From Onchocerca lupi (Eukaryota > Nematoda > Chromadorea > Rhabditida > Onchocercidae), in assembly GCA_028564675.1 (NCBI GenBank), contig JAOVVO010000461.1:1-64000 (forward strand): a stretch of 64,000 nt of DNA, given 5' to 3'. A program made the translations under genes and the position numbers. The first letter of the stretch is position 1. The number at the start of each line of letters is the position of its first letter. A model generated the notes under the pieces. That model did no database searches. It worked only from the letters and a program-made list of their open reading frames with translations, and had not been told where the DNA came from. Shown here one piece after another: positions 12,501 to 24,147 of this stretch.

Positions 12501-14975
12501 TTTTATTTCGTACAATAAATCATTTAAATTTGCATTTCTTAAACAATCATTAGATAACCCTATTCTTCTGCAATTATATTCAAACCACTGAAAGCTTTAA
12601 TAAATATTTTACAGAAGAAAAACATATTTTCATGCGATTGAAATTAGTTTGTGCAAGATGAAAAAGTTACCTTCTCCTGACCGCATCTTTCGAGATGATA
12701 TGACAATGCATAGCGATGTCCATATTTTTGTGTACAGTTCAATGTTTCGATATTCAAACACGGCAAAATTTCTAATGCATTCATTGAAACCCGTAATATT
12801 TTCGCTTTTGTAACTTTATCAAGAGCTCGAAACACATCAGCCTTGCCCTATTAAGAAAAAATAATACAATATTCAATAATGACAAAATTTTTGGATATAT
12901 TATGGAAAGTCTATTTTTCTAGGCTATCCAAATTTTTGAATAAAGTGACATAATTTGTATAGAATCTCAAATAAATCGCACCTAAAACAACTTTATTTCA
13001 TCATTTAATTTGAAATTATAATCAAAAAAAAAACACCATATATTTGAAATATTCCGGTAATTTCAGACATTTATCTACATGGTTGACAATATCTTCTGCA
13101 TTCTTCAAAGTTTTTGTGCACTTCTCATTCAAACATTTCACTGTGCCATCACTACTTTCCGCAAATGCTCGCAGTGCAAGTTGTTGTTTTTCCATTTTTG
13201 GCAGTACAGCCCAACTGGTTGTATGACCCTGCAAATGACAGCAACAAAATAAAGATGAGCTTTGAATTTAAGAATCAAGCATTGCATTTGTAATTTAAGA
13301 AAATCTGATTGCGAATCCAAGTTTAATTATTCATCAATTATCATCTTCATTGCATTATTCCAGCTAAATCTTGAATATATTCATAAACATTGCAATAGGT
13401 CAGCTCTTTTGTGTTCCTATTGGGAAGATTTCCAGCAAAACTTTAAAATTCCTTTAAAAATAGCTATGTCTTCAATCATTCATCCACGCTTCCCTCACTT
13501 CTGGTGAAACCCCGTTCTATTTAGCAGAAGAAAATTTGCTCTGATTTAAATCTAGCTCTTTTTTAATCACGAAGTTTTTTGGTTTTTTTGGTCTTTTTTT
13601 TTTTGTAACTGAATTGAATAACGAAAAGTCCTTCATCCTTTCGATTCTTTGAATGTCATTTTTGACTACTATTGTAATTGCAGTTACTCTTTTTGATCCA
13701 TTAAATTACTATAAAATAATAACGAATAAATTAACAATTACATATTTGAAAAACTAGGTTGCAAAATATCACGAGAACCCATTTCCGTCGCTACCTATAA
13801 GAATGTTTCATTCCATTAAGAATGAATTTCTTTTAATTTGAAATCTTCCTCTCTTTATAATTTGAAATAATTTATAAGTATACTTACTCGATAAGCAGCA
13901 TATTCAGCATATTTCTCCGGTGATCGTCTTCGAGTTCGTTTCTGAAATCAGTATTATTATTCAGTAATATCCAATATCATCCAAAAATTGGATTCTAATT
14001 TAAATATATATTTGTTATCGGTTTCTTCTCTCCTTATTTTAGCTAAAAACATATTCCCATATATTTACGAAGCTTATTTTGAAAAAAAGATGACAGGATT
14101 TCTTTTCTCATTTCTTCCTCTATACTCATTTCTTTCTTACAAAACAGTGTTTATATTCATCCACAAAACTATACCTATCAAAATGTTTCATTCCATTAAG
14201 AATAAATTTCTTTTAATTTGAAATTTTTCTCTTTGAAAATATTACCTTGGCAGATTTTGAGGACCGAATGGTAGCAACATTTTCTATCTCGTCAAATGAT
14301 TGGCTGTAATCGGATTTGTCATCATCTGAATGGCTACCTTTCTCATCTTCGGAGTTAATCATAGCAAATGGGATATTCTGAAATAACTTTTTTACTGTTC
14401 TGGAAACGATTTTGAAAATAACATAAATTTGGCATTAAATCCAGCACTCTTTTAAGAAAATCAAAAAGTATTTATTAATGACAATATTCGGTAAAGCAGC
14501 TTTGATTTCCGACAAAAAATACTGCAAGATCTCAGCCATTCTTCCAGATTTCAAAAAGAAAAATCGATTGATTATTTAGGAACTAATATCCTATAAGGAC
14601 TAATAAAATTTAACTTCTTATAAATCCCGAGGATTGTTAAAATTTACAATAAAATACTGAACGTTCCCGAAATTTCACAAAAATTATATGGTATAAAAAT
14701 ACGAAAATTTTAATTAGTTCAAAGTACTATTTTAAGCAATTTTCAAATTTTCCTGAAAAAGATCCCATTTCTTAAATATTTCGGAAATAAATTAATAAAA
14801 TAAGTGACAATAAATCCATTATCACAACCTGCTCTTCTTTTCGTTCCTTCTTTTTGTTATTTTTTCGGATAATTCTTTTATTGGTTTTGGTTGCTTTAAT
14901 GTTAGCATTATTTCGATTATTCGTCGCCGAATTTTTGTTATCCTTTTTCTTCGAGTTTCTTAAATTCCTTTTCAT
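6384..14975 (-). CDS. nuclear protein with three CCHC zinc-finger-like units and WD40-like C-terminal half (possible TFIIIC subunit 2 relative)
   Basis: Twenty exons join in phase to 961 residues: 14975-14829, 14377-14246, 13941-13888, 13228-13037, 12847-12671, 12413-12304, 12206-12131, 11711-11588, 11483-11240, 11096-10896, 10416-10313, 10026-9909, 9796-9632, 9194-9019, 8697-8587, 8362-8265, 8165-8020, 7831-7636, 7136-6969, 6530-6384. The N-terminus (1-49) is very Lys/Asn-rich, followed by a Ser/Asp stretch and an Arg-rich patch (KRTRRR), as in nuclear proteins. Residues 143-165, 205-230 and 241-260 each show C-x(2-7)-C-x(11-12)-H-x3-C, one unit per exon. From about residue 440 the protein has WD-like strands (VQFWLYD, HVLIWDL, LIRIYDL, IQLWDI). 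This layout recalls TFIIIC110/GTF3C2, a propeller subunit of the RNA polymerase III factor TFIIIC; that is an inference from architecture, not a firm match. The ATG directly follows a tttctgcag acceptor, suggesting trans-splicing. Confidence 0.8.
9533..9574. repeat. 42-base poly-A tract
   Basis: An uninterrupted A run on the plus strand. In the minus-strand WD40 gene it is a poly-T run in the intron between the exons 9796-9632 and 9194-9019. Such tracts are unstable in sequencing, so the length is approximate. Confidence 0.95.
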
Positions 14976-14992
14976 CTGCAGAAAGAAAAGAG
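14976..14992 (-). promoter_or_regulatory. probable spliced-leader trans-splice acceptor
   Basis: On the minus strand a pyrimidine-rich stretch ending tttctgcag lies immediately before the ATG of the zinc-finger/WD40 gene, and no upstream exon in phase was found. In nematodes this is the usual sign of a trans-spliced 5' end. A cis-spliced noncoding first exon cannot be ruled out. Confidence 0.5.
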
Positions 14993-16313
14993 ATTAACAA
15001 ATTTATGATTAACATTAAAATTCATAGAGAAATGGATGAACTGAAGAAAGACCAATAATTATTATATTTTGAAAAGATATCATGAAATTTATTCAGAACA
15101 ATTAGCATACACACACACACACACAAGCATACAGACACATACGAATACATAACATACAATCATTTATATTTAAGCAAAAAATTTTAACTAAAAATTTTCT
15201 TTATAAACAAAATGTGTAATATTACTTCATCAAATTTTTGTACTAATGTATCGGATTGCAATTTTCACCATCAAATAATTTAATTCTAATAAATATTTCG
15301 TTACTAATTCAAATATTTAATTTAAAAAATAGTGGATTAAAATAAAAATTTAAATGAATTAAAATATAAAAGAAAAAATTTAAACGAGTTGAAATAAAAC
15401 AATTGGAAAAGGATAATGCAAAATAAACGAAGTAATACTTTTATACAAGAGAAATTCATTTTCAAGAATGGCAACGAACTTGTGACGAACTGGTTGATAG
15501 AATTACAATAAATTCAAGTTATAATTTTATTAATTGAAGTTGAAAAACGAAGATTGTGTATAATTTGGCCTTGTTTAATTTAAAAAAACATATCAGAAAT
15601 TCAAAAAATCCAACCATAAAAAGTAGCAAATCAAATAATGAAGTTAAAACTATTACAGTGAGCAAAAAATTTATAAATCATACACCCCGGAATCGATCCT
15701 ACATCCATTCTACTGTCATAGCTACAGTATGCCAGAAAAAGTTTCATGATCCAATGCGGAAGAAAAAGCTCAATAATGGATATTCATTCATCCATTATTA
15801 TCATTAATAGTACCTCAATTTATGCATTTGTGAATTTCTTTTTTTAATTTTAATAATTATTATTCATCTTATTTCTCCGTTATCAATATTCAGCTTTTAT
15901 TTTAATTAAAATCTCAAAAAAAATGTTATACAAATTCTTACTGTAACTTTTCTTAATTTTTGATAACAATTGAAATGAACTGAGAAATTCTTTTCCGCGA
16001 ATGTTTTCTTCATGAAATTTTCATCATTTTCCTTCGAAAAAAAAAATTTATGAGAAAGAAACGAGAAATTTTTTACTTTTTATGAATTAGTTTAACAACT
16101 GAAAATAAAAGTTGAATTTTTTTGAAATAATAATTGCTAAAAGTAATATTTAAATAGGTATGTGAATGTGTACTGTTATTACCATCATATTCATGTAACC
16201 TAATTTGGATTATTATAGGCCATACGGTTCATCGATAATGGGTGAATGAATTAGGTCAACGAAGGACGTTTCCCTCCATCGGATGAATTTTGCCCGCTCC
16301 TTTAATATTGTAA
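14993..16313. other. intergenic region between divergent genes
   Basis: About 1.3 kb between the minus-strand WD40 gene and the plus-strand lipocalin gene, so it should hold both promoters. It contains a short (AC)n run at 15108-15124. An 83-codon open stretch at 15556-15807 has no splice context or recognisable similarity and was not called. Confidence 0.5.
15108..15124. repeat. (AC)n microsatellite
   Basis: About eight AC dinucleotides in the divergent intergenic region. Confidence 0.85.
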
Positions 16314-16545
16314 AAATGCTTCATCACACTTTCATCATTCTATTCCTATTTTTCCCTAAATTTCCTTATGCAGGTGATTCATATTAAATTAATTATTTCA
16401 TTATTTAAATACTAATTTAATGAAATACACGAATGCTTCATCACAATTTCATCATTCTATTCCTATTTTCTCCCAAATTTTCTGCTACAAATAATTCATT
16501 TAGATTAATTATTTCATTAGTAAATATTAATTTAATGAAATACAC
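16314..16545 (+). repeat. 117-bp direct tandem duplication covering the lipocalin signal-peptide exon
   Basis: Copy 1 (16314-16430) and copy 2 (16431-16545) are closely similar along their whole length, from atgcttcatcaca through tgaaatacac. Both contain an ATG followed by a hydrophobic leader. Only copy 1 keeps a splice donor after the leader (GCAG|GTGATT). In copy 2 that site reads ctacaaataa, so copy 2 is most likely a dead exon inside intron 1. Confidence 0.85.
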
Positions 16546-19500
16546 AGTTTTTATTATCCGTAATGTTTGACTTGCATATTTTTGCCATGATCAAATGTAC
16601 TGATAATGAAATAAGCAGATGTTATGTTGATTAGTTTGTGATCAATCAAATGGCTTCTATTCTCTCATTAAGAAGAAAATGAAATAAATAAACAAATTAA
16701 ACGAAATGATTACATCGTTTGCCAGAAATTAATTACGCGACAGTAATTTCCTTTAATTATTTTATCATCAAATACGATCAATACCAAATTATCAAACTTA
16801 ATAAATATAATTGCAAAAATCATGTAACATATGATATTTAATGTACAAAGCAATGTGCTTATTTAAAATTAATTATCCAATTATCTTGGTCAATGAAAAA
16901 TGTTTGTGAAATAAAATTTAAAAAATTTACACCTAACATAATTAAAATTTTTATAAAATGAATAAAATAAAAATAGTGAAATAAAATTTTCTGATATCAA
17001 AATTTTAGTCAAATATCTTGGTGGTATACCTGTACCTGGTCGTTCAGTACCACCGATACGAATTTTTGAACTTTATGCTAAATCTTGCAAACCAAATGAT
17101 CGAACATCAGCTATGATAACCGAACAATTAAGCAATGTTAGGCAATTGTAAAATTATTTTTGTTTTCTCTAAATTCCAATTATACAATTCTTATTATTCA
17201 ATTGTTTTGTTTAATTAATAAATTTTAAAATTTCAGTAAATATTTCAAATGTTATGAAAAGCACTTTTTTTCCTCTTATAGTATCTTCTTTTAATTATTA
17301 TAAGATTTAAATAGACTAGCAATTGCAAATCTTTTTTTTGATAATGCAAACTTTTTTTATTTGAAGTTATTACGAAAAATAGATGCGAGCGATATTGCAA
17401 GTAATCTGTATAATTCATTATATATGGCTGTTGGTGATATTAATATTATCAAATTAATGGGCAAATGGTTTACGGTTGGTAAATTTCTATTAAATTTTTT
17501 TTTAAAAAATAGTCTTCAATTTCAACACTTTTTTCTTTTTTTTTTTTTTCTCTTTGTATTGATAATCTATCGAGAAAAACTAAAAAGTTAGTTTAAAAAC
17601 TACTGAATTTACAGGTGGCTGACACACCAAGTGTCCATCATGAGCATTGTCCAATATTTTATTGTGAGTTTTATCTATTTCTTTCTTTATTGATGGTAAT
17701 TAAATTTTCGTTTTATTTTTTCCTTTAAATTGTTTTTACTTTTACTTTTTTTCTCTGCACTTTAGTTGAATTATTGGACAAAACACCGTATACGGCAACA
17801 TTTACGGTACGACAATATTCGCGAAATACGGAAAAGATTAAAATTTTGGAAGGATATGGTAGAAAAATGGGGCCAGATCCAGCGGAATTACTCATTAATA
17901 TTGGCCATCCGGCTGATCCATGTCCATGTTAGTGTGATTTTCACGTCAAAATATTTGGCTAAAAATATGAAACAAGCGTAACATAAAATATGAATAAACA
18001 AATTCTCCGATTCAAATAACAATTGAGCGTAAATATTTCCGCATAGATTCCATATTAACTGAAATTTTTTCGTATTAACGTACATTAAGGTTTAATTATT
18101 CTAATATTTTTAATTTAATTACATGCTAGTGAGATTATCCTATGTGTTATTGAGGAAAAATATCTGATAGCTTTGTAATTTGGATTGTAGAAAACCGGAA
18201 ATCAGGTAATATTTTTACTATGGCGCCAAAAAAATTATGTTAGCATACTTGCAGATAAGAGTTTTCAAATGAAGTTGGATTAGAGACTGACTGCTTCTTG
18301 TTGTTGTGATTCCACTAAATCAACAAAAGCCTTCATTGAGTTTATAAGATATTATGCACAATATCGCACTTATACAATAGTAAAGATTAAATGAACAATA
18401 TATTGTAAATAATGAAAGGATACTAACAATCGTTTGAATTTTCACTAAATTGTCATATTTTCCTTTTGTGACTGTCGTCCTCGTTCCATCTCATCACTGT
18501 TGTTATTCCCGCTTAACTGTCGCTTGCGCTGTTGAAACCGTTTTGGGAGCTGAACTGGAACTAAACTACCGCTGATACTGATGTTGAAGACACTGCTGTT
18601 GAAGATACTGCTTGAAAGACAATGATATTATTGACTCGAAAAGCTTTCTTTTATGTGAATCATCTTTAGTTTTGATTGTGAATGAATATTTACAATACAT
18701 TAATCATGCAAAGGATTGGTATCAGGACAAAGACCAACGGATAGGAGATAAACAATGCTTTAAACATTGCAAAAACAACACACAACCTTTAGTCTTTACA
18801 ACATTCAGACAATTAACATGATTTACAATCTTTAAGATAATCTACATGAGCGCTATTAACAGATTGGAAAATGCGAGAATAAAGGCCATTGTACAGCGAT
18901 ATAAATAAGTGATTCACATGCCTGAGAAATATTACAAATTTTTGCTATAAACAACAGATTACATCGATATTTTGGTTTTATCGACAAGTGCAAGCAGAAG
19001 TATTCTTAGTGTAATGGGAAATATTATTGATGTTAAATATATCATTGAAAAAATACAAGAATGAGGAAAATAATTATCATTAAAATTATTAATATATCGT
19101 TGTAAATATTTGATATGCCATAAGTTTATGCTAAATGTGCAATGAATTTCCTCCATGCATTTCATTTTATTTAATTTTCAAAAATTTTATTTATTTAAAA
19201 TTTTACATAGATATTTCGGAGTATTCAATTCAATCATTCTTATCAATTTTCATTAATCATACATGGTTTTATAGCGTTGCTATAATTTTTGCAGATTCAA
19301 TAGTACGTAGCGGGCCAATTAATCATAGTGAACAGTATGATTATATCATTTTAACTCAGCCACTTAAATATCCAATTATGGTTCTTGCACGTGATCCGAT
19401 TGATTTTGATAACAAATATAAGGAAGAGGTAATAGATGATAATCATAACCATATGATTAATTAATCCTAATTAATTTTAGATATTACAATCATTAAAAAA

Positions 19501-19866
19501 TATTTTAAATTTAAGTTGAATTAGAAGTGAAGTTGAAGAATAAGTTTAAAAAAAAACTAAATTTATTACATGAAGTAAAAGAATTTTGTCAAATTAAAAT
19601 TGGTTTTATTTGAATAAACAAATAATGATTATTTATTTATTTTTTATTTTGACTGTTTGATTTGAACAGTTTTGGTAAATCACGATTTTTCAAAAGTTAT
19701 CATTTAAATATAACTTTCTTTTTCAATACTTTTTTAATTTTTTTAGGTTAAAACATTTTTGGAAAATCAACGTTTTTGGCATTCATCATTTTCACTCAAG
19801 AATACCGTTCTTTTTCTCAATACAACAGATTGTTTCCGAACAAATCAGTACAACATTGGATTTTGA
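16316..19866 (+). CDS. secreted lipocalin-related protein (nematode LPR-like)
   Basis: Seven exons, 16316-16373, 17009-17136, 17367-17474, 17615-17663, 17766-17927, 19295-19428 and 19747-19866, join in phase to 252 residues. Residues 1-19 form a signal peptide (hydrophobic IILFLFF core ending PYA). The mature protein has the lipocalin signature G-x-W (MGKWFTVADTPS, Gly94-Lys-Trp96), later strands YDYIILTQP and VLARDPIDF typical of the second and third lipocalin conserved regions, and cysteines (SCKPND, HCP, DPCP, TTDCF) that could form disulphides. Family knowledge: lipocalins are eight-stranded barrels that carry small hydrophobic ligands; in C. elegans, lipocalin-related (LPR) proteins act in apical matrix and lumen integrity. 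An extension of about 70 residues precedes the barrel. Intron 5 carries a copy of a repeat also found in the Helitron at 41-45 kb. The lipocalin call is firm; the LPR subfamily is inferred. Confidence 0.85.
18240..18990 (+). repeat. interspersed repeat related to the interior of the 41-45 kb Helitron
   Basis: The stretch resembles 42060-42900: both have gttggatt(a/g)gaga, then tcaacaa(a/t)agcctt, then a block ggagataaacaatg / agagataagcaatg followed by acacttaaac-like sequence, then gacaatt(a/g)(a/c)catga and acatgagc...cagatt. It lies in intron 5 of the lipocalin gene and has no long open frame. It is best read as a fragment or non-autonomous relative of the same transposon family. Confidence 0.6.
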
Positions 19867-21856
19867 TTTATTTTTAATTACTGTAATGGTTATCTTTTAT
19901 CACTTTATAACTTTGACAAGCAGAAAAAAGGAGAAACCTGTACTAATTGTACTGTACTAAAACTTGTAATTTTATAGTGTTCAGATCAGATTTCTAACCC
20001 TTTTAATTGATAAAACATTTTATCTCTGGACAACTTTCGTATTCGTTTGACAAAATATTAAAAGCTAAAATTTATCAGTTGGATTGGATTTAATTTAATC
20101 CATCAAATTTGATAAAAATTAGTTCTTTCTCTTATTAAAAACATGAAATTGCATTTTTCCTATTAAAACAGATGCAAATGAACTAATTTAAGACATTTTA
20201 ATAAATTCATTTCAATTTGGCTATTATTCTTAATTTGTATTGAACACTGCTCAATTATAATTGAGCAACTAAATTTAATTCAATTTCAGCTAAGCTTAAA
20301 TTTCTAACTCAATCCACAGATCCAGATCAAATCTCATTAAAACTATGCTAAATCCAAAAAATAAAAAATAACCTCAACCATAACCGAGTGGCAAATCTTC
20401 GTTAAATATTAAGTATACAAGTTGTTTTCCAATGCAAATTATGCAAACAGTCGCACGAAAATGTTTCATAACATCACACGAATTTGGAATTCTCGAAATA
20501 AATGTTGGCTTTTTCCTTTCCTTCCAACGTTCCTATAGGATTTTGAAAAACACTATGGTTTTGCATTGGAAATATATAATTTAGATGGATAAAGAAAGTA
20601 TCATAATTTCATTTAATAAATACTTCAACTTGAAAAGTTGTCACAATTCGAACAGCTACCGTATGTAAATTGTGAACTTCACATCTTGATCTCAGCTTGC
20701 CTTTGTGCTACATCAATTTTAGTGACCACTGAATGACATTTATCTTTCTTGTTTCTCAACAAAAATTGATAAATTTTTACTTGCCAAATTATGCTACAAA
20801 TGAATTACGTAAGCAAAAGCTGTGAGATATTTTGCTGTTATTAACCTTGACAAATAAATGTTCGTTGAACAAATACTTAGAATAATTGAGGGTATGATAT
20901 ATGGAGATATGGCAGTTCAAAAATTACATGCATTTCATAACTTTTAAAATATGAAGAAAAGAATGCTTGGTACAAGTATTATTAATTAAGGGACTTGATT
21001 GTCTTCTTAAATGTGACATCTACTAAACTATGCTTTTGTGAAAGTTCATGAATAATTTGAGATTAGAAAAGTGTAAGTATATAAACATGACCACCAAATT
21101 TCAAGCCTAAGCAGAATAAAAATTGTTTTACGAATTGTCATTTCTAATATTATTGAATGTTACAATGATAAAATACATTTCTTGCAAAAGAACAACATCA
21201 TCAACAGGAAATTTTTTTTTTTTACAAACCATAATCACTATCTTAATCAAAAGAACAACTCTCATTCAATATGATGCATTCCACGTTGATAACGTTGACA
21301 CACGCATTTTCAATATTGTGATGTCACTTCGAAAAAATGACAAGTGTCAAATGTAAAATTTCAGCTACCATTTGTTTTCCACACTTTATATATTATTTAG
21401 GTTCAATTTTTTCGATATCGATATCTTTTCTAATTTTATTAATAAGATAAGAATCTGTTCACGTTCATTTAAAATATGCATGAATAAAAGCCATAATGAT
21501 TATGTAAATTTCGATGAAATTAGGCATCACAAGAATCATAAACTAAAAAACTGAAAATTTCGCTCTCATCAAATGAATAATTCCGTACTTTAAAAATATA
21601 TTCTTCTGATCGATAATTTCATTTTGCATTTCTCTTGATAAAAATTTCAAAGAAACATATATCTATGTATAACGAGTTAGGGAATTCAAAAACAACAGAA
21701 TCATTTATCAAACTATTAATATCATACTGACTTCATTCTTAAAGAAATCATGTAAACTGGAGAACGAAATGTTTTGTACAAATCACTCATTCAGGTCGAA
21801 TTGATTGAAAAATCAATTAATGCAATTAAATTCACACGAAAATACGTATTTAATAA
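19867..21856. other. intergenic region, no gene seen
   Basis: About 2 kb between the 3' ends of two convergent genes (plus-strand lipocalin, minus-strand 202-residue protein). Open stretches around 21123-21554 are AT-rich without splice context or similarity. Confidence 0.5.
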
Positions 21857-23059
21857 TTATAATTTATTCGCAAAATCTATGATTGCATAAATAGGACAAT
21901 ACTGAAGCTCATCATGTGATGAGAATAATGAACTTGTTCCATTGGCCGATGAGTAACATGTTCCTAGTTTTATGTCATCGAATACTTCACTGCAAATTAA
22001 ATAATTTATTATGAATCAAAGCAAAAAAAAAATATGAATAGTTATGTAATATTTAAAAAAATTAAGTTAGTAATATTTAAAATTATTATGGCACATCCAT
22101 TGCTTCCGAAAATTTTAAACACTGCGTATTTCATATCAAAGAGTGTTTTTTGTTGCATAATCAAACAGAAAAATTATGAGATCGAATAGTTTCGTTTTGA
22201 TTTATAATTGACTTACTTAAACAAATTTTCATTATTTTTTGGTTCTTTGGAATCGGTCGTTGTGATATGAATCGCAATTTTCTGATAGTTGTTCCAATTA
22301 GTGTTTTTGCTCGAATAAAGCAATGTGCAACGACTTTTATCTTTCCTCGAGACCAATATAAATTTTTATAAAGTCTTCTGCACAATCAGTTTGGTATTAA
22401 ACCAATTAAAGATAATGCTTACATTCCACCTTTCGAATTGTTCTCGTAAATCCGTCTCGTTGTCAGTCTTCACTACAAATGTGGATGCTTCAACATCCTC
22501 TCCACTAAATATCACAATAGCATTCCGATATAAATATCTTGTTCTTTAATTAAAAAATATCAATAAAATGTTTTGGAATGCGAATAGAATAATACTTGAT
22601 AAGTACAAATTTCAAAACAATGAATTCCTTTTTTCAAGACTTAATCTTTTTCGAAGCAATCGATATAACTGATAAGTCATCAAACCCTGGTATTTCGATA
22701 GATATTTCAGATAAGCAAATTTGCAATCCGCTATAGATACGTGCTCTTGTATGAGCAGTTCAGCGTCGGATTGAGTGAACCGTGAATTATTGCTGGAAAA
22801 AGTGAAAAAAGAGAGTATGAGTTTGATGGACCTCTGGAATAATTTTTTCGTTTAATTTAATTTTTCGAACATTAGAATATTTTGAAGTGAAATTAGCACA
22901 CTGAGACATTCATAGTTTCATTTTAGGCGATAAAAGTTATGAGAGAAAGAATATTTTTAAAAAATATTAGTTTCAAATAAAAACCTCCGGAAGTATGTAG
23001 TTTCCATATTTATCATTCCATAACGTAGGAGTGGAAAGAACGACCAGATTATTTTCCAT
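21857..23059 (-). CDS. unrecognised 202-residue protein
   Basis: Five exons, 23059-22985, 22833-22619, 22543-22423, 22281-22217 and 21989-21857, keep phase and give 202 residues. I do not recognise the family. Exon 2 encodes an alpha-helical, basic stretch (AELLIQEHVSIADCKFAYL then YLSKYQGLMTYQLYRLLRKR). Exons 3-5 encode an alternating, strand-like part (RNAIVIFSGEDVEASTFVV) ending with CYSSANG and DELQYCPIYAIIDF. No signal peptide or membrane segment is obvious. The acceptors are good (tttgcag, tattccag, ttaaag). One donor, GT at 22618-22617 (TT|GTTTTG), is weak. Trans-splice-like acceptors lie 24-36 bases upstream of the ATG (cttcag at 23094-23099). The matching phases over four introns make a real gene likely; its function is unknown. 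Confidence 0.65.
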
Positions 23060-23613
23060 ATTTTTATTTATCCGAAAAGTACTGTTTTCAGCTCTGAAGG
23101 AAATCATGTGAAAGTAGTAAGTTAATTTTTAATAATTTAGCTATACCGTCATGTTTCATTTTGAGCCAAGTTCAGATTACTGTATCCGCTATTCGTATGA
23201 AATCATTCTAAATTGCTTGGATGACATGCTTCTAAGGGTAGATTTAAATCAAAATGTTTGCATCTATGCATTAGCTGTTTAGATGAAGCATTTTTCTGGC
23301 TGATAAAACATAAATATAAGTGGAAGGTATTTCCTTTTCCCCAAAAAATCCATTATCGTTTACTTGCTCTAATTTTCTGGCATATTTTCTTTCAATGGTT
23401 AAATAGCTGTTTTGTAATGAAATTTGTCAGTAATCATGAATTTTGATAGTGAGACCCAAGTCTTTTTAGACTGAACCTCATAATCATCAAGCTAAAGATG
23501 TTTAGCTCTATATATGAGGTCATTTAATGTGAAAAGGATCCAACACAATAATTTATTTTCATCTTATACTAGAGCGCTGTTTTTATGTCTCAAAAGATAA
23601 GTAAACCGAGATT
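23060..23613. other. spacer upstream of the 202-residue gene, nothing assigned
   Basis: A 62-codon open stretch at 23258-23446 is unsupported. The segment could include further decayed mitochondrial DNA next to the COX2 fragment, but I could not show it. Confidence 0.35.
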
Positions 23614-23810
23614 TTGCTTAATTCGGTATCAAATCGGATATATCGTCAGTCTGAATTAACTTTGAAGGTTGTTGATCACCAATGGTATTGGAGTTATGAG
23701 TATGGGGATAGAGAAAGATTATCTTTTGATTCTTCCATGAAATCTTTGGATAAGAAAAAAAGTTTCTATTGGCTTTTTTTTAAAAATCGACGTGACGTTT
23801 TTATGTAGCT
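23614..23810 (+). pseudogene. COX2: nuclear copy of a mitochondrial cytochrome c oxidase subunit II fragment (numt)
   Basis: The translation contains LTLKVVDHQWYWSYEYGD followed by LSFDSSMKSLD, which matches the highly conserved COX2 segment just after the second membrane helix (HQWYWSYE...FDSYMKSLD). The codons are T-rich, as in nematode mitochondrial DNA. Similarity fades after the MKSLD motif, where NR and DV spacing only loosely recalls the next conserved block (LLEVDNRCVVP), and the frame ends at a TAG near 23806. There are no flanking COX2 exons and only about 60 codons of a gene normally about 230 long. It is therefore a dead nuclear insertion, not a functional gene. Length and exact borders are uncertain. 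Confidence 0.75.
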
Positions 23811-24147
23811 GTTCCGATTTCTCTAGTAATTTGAGTAGGAGTTTAGTGAAATTTATTACGGTGATATTTGCAAATAGACGCTCTAGTTATTACTTCTGTT
23901 GGAAAAATTTTTGAATCTTGTAAGAGAAAATGAAAATGAATTAGAAGCTAATATAAAAGCAGTGGAGGTTTTAAAGAATCCAATATAAAAATAGTTATTG
24001 AATATTCAAACTTTTTTGATAAGGTAAACTCTTCGGTACTGCATGGTTTTGTAGTTAAGTATGGTTCTTTAATCAGTGCTTTGCTGACAAAAATGACTGA
24101 ATCATACAATTGATATTAAGAAGTTTCTCTCGGAATTTCCGACAGGA

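Noticed and set aside
13262..13507. 81-codon open frame opposite the WD40 gene
   Set aside because: Lies in an intron on the other strand, with no splice partner or similarity.
15556..15807. 83-codon open frame in the divergent intergenic region
   Set aside because: Starts without a convincing signal, has no similarity or splice context, and such frames are expected by chance.
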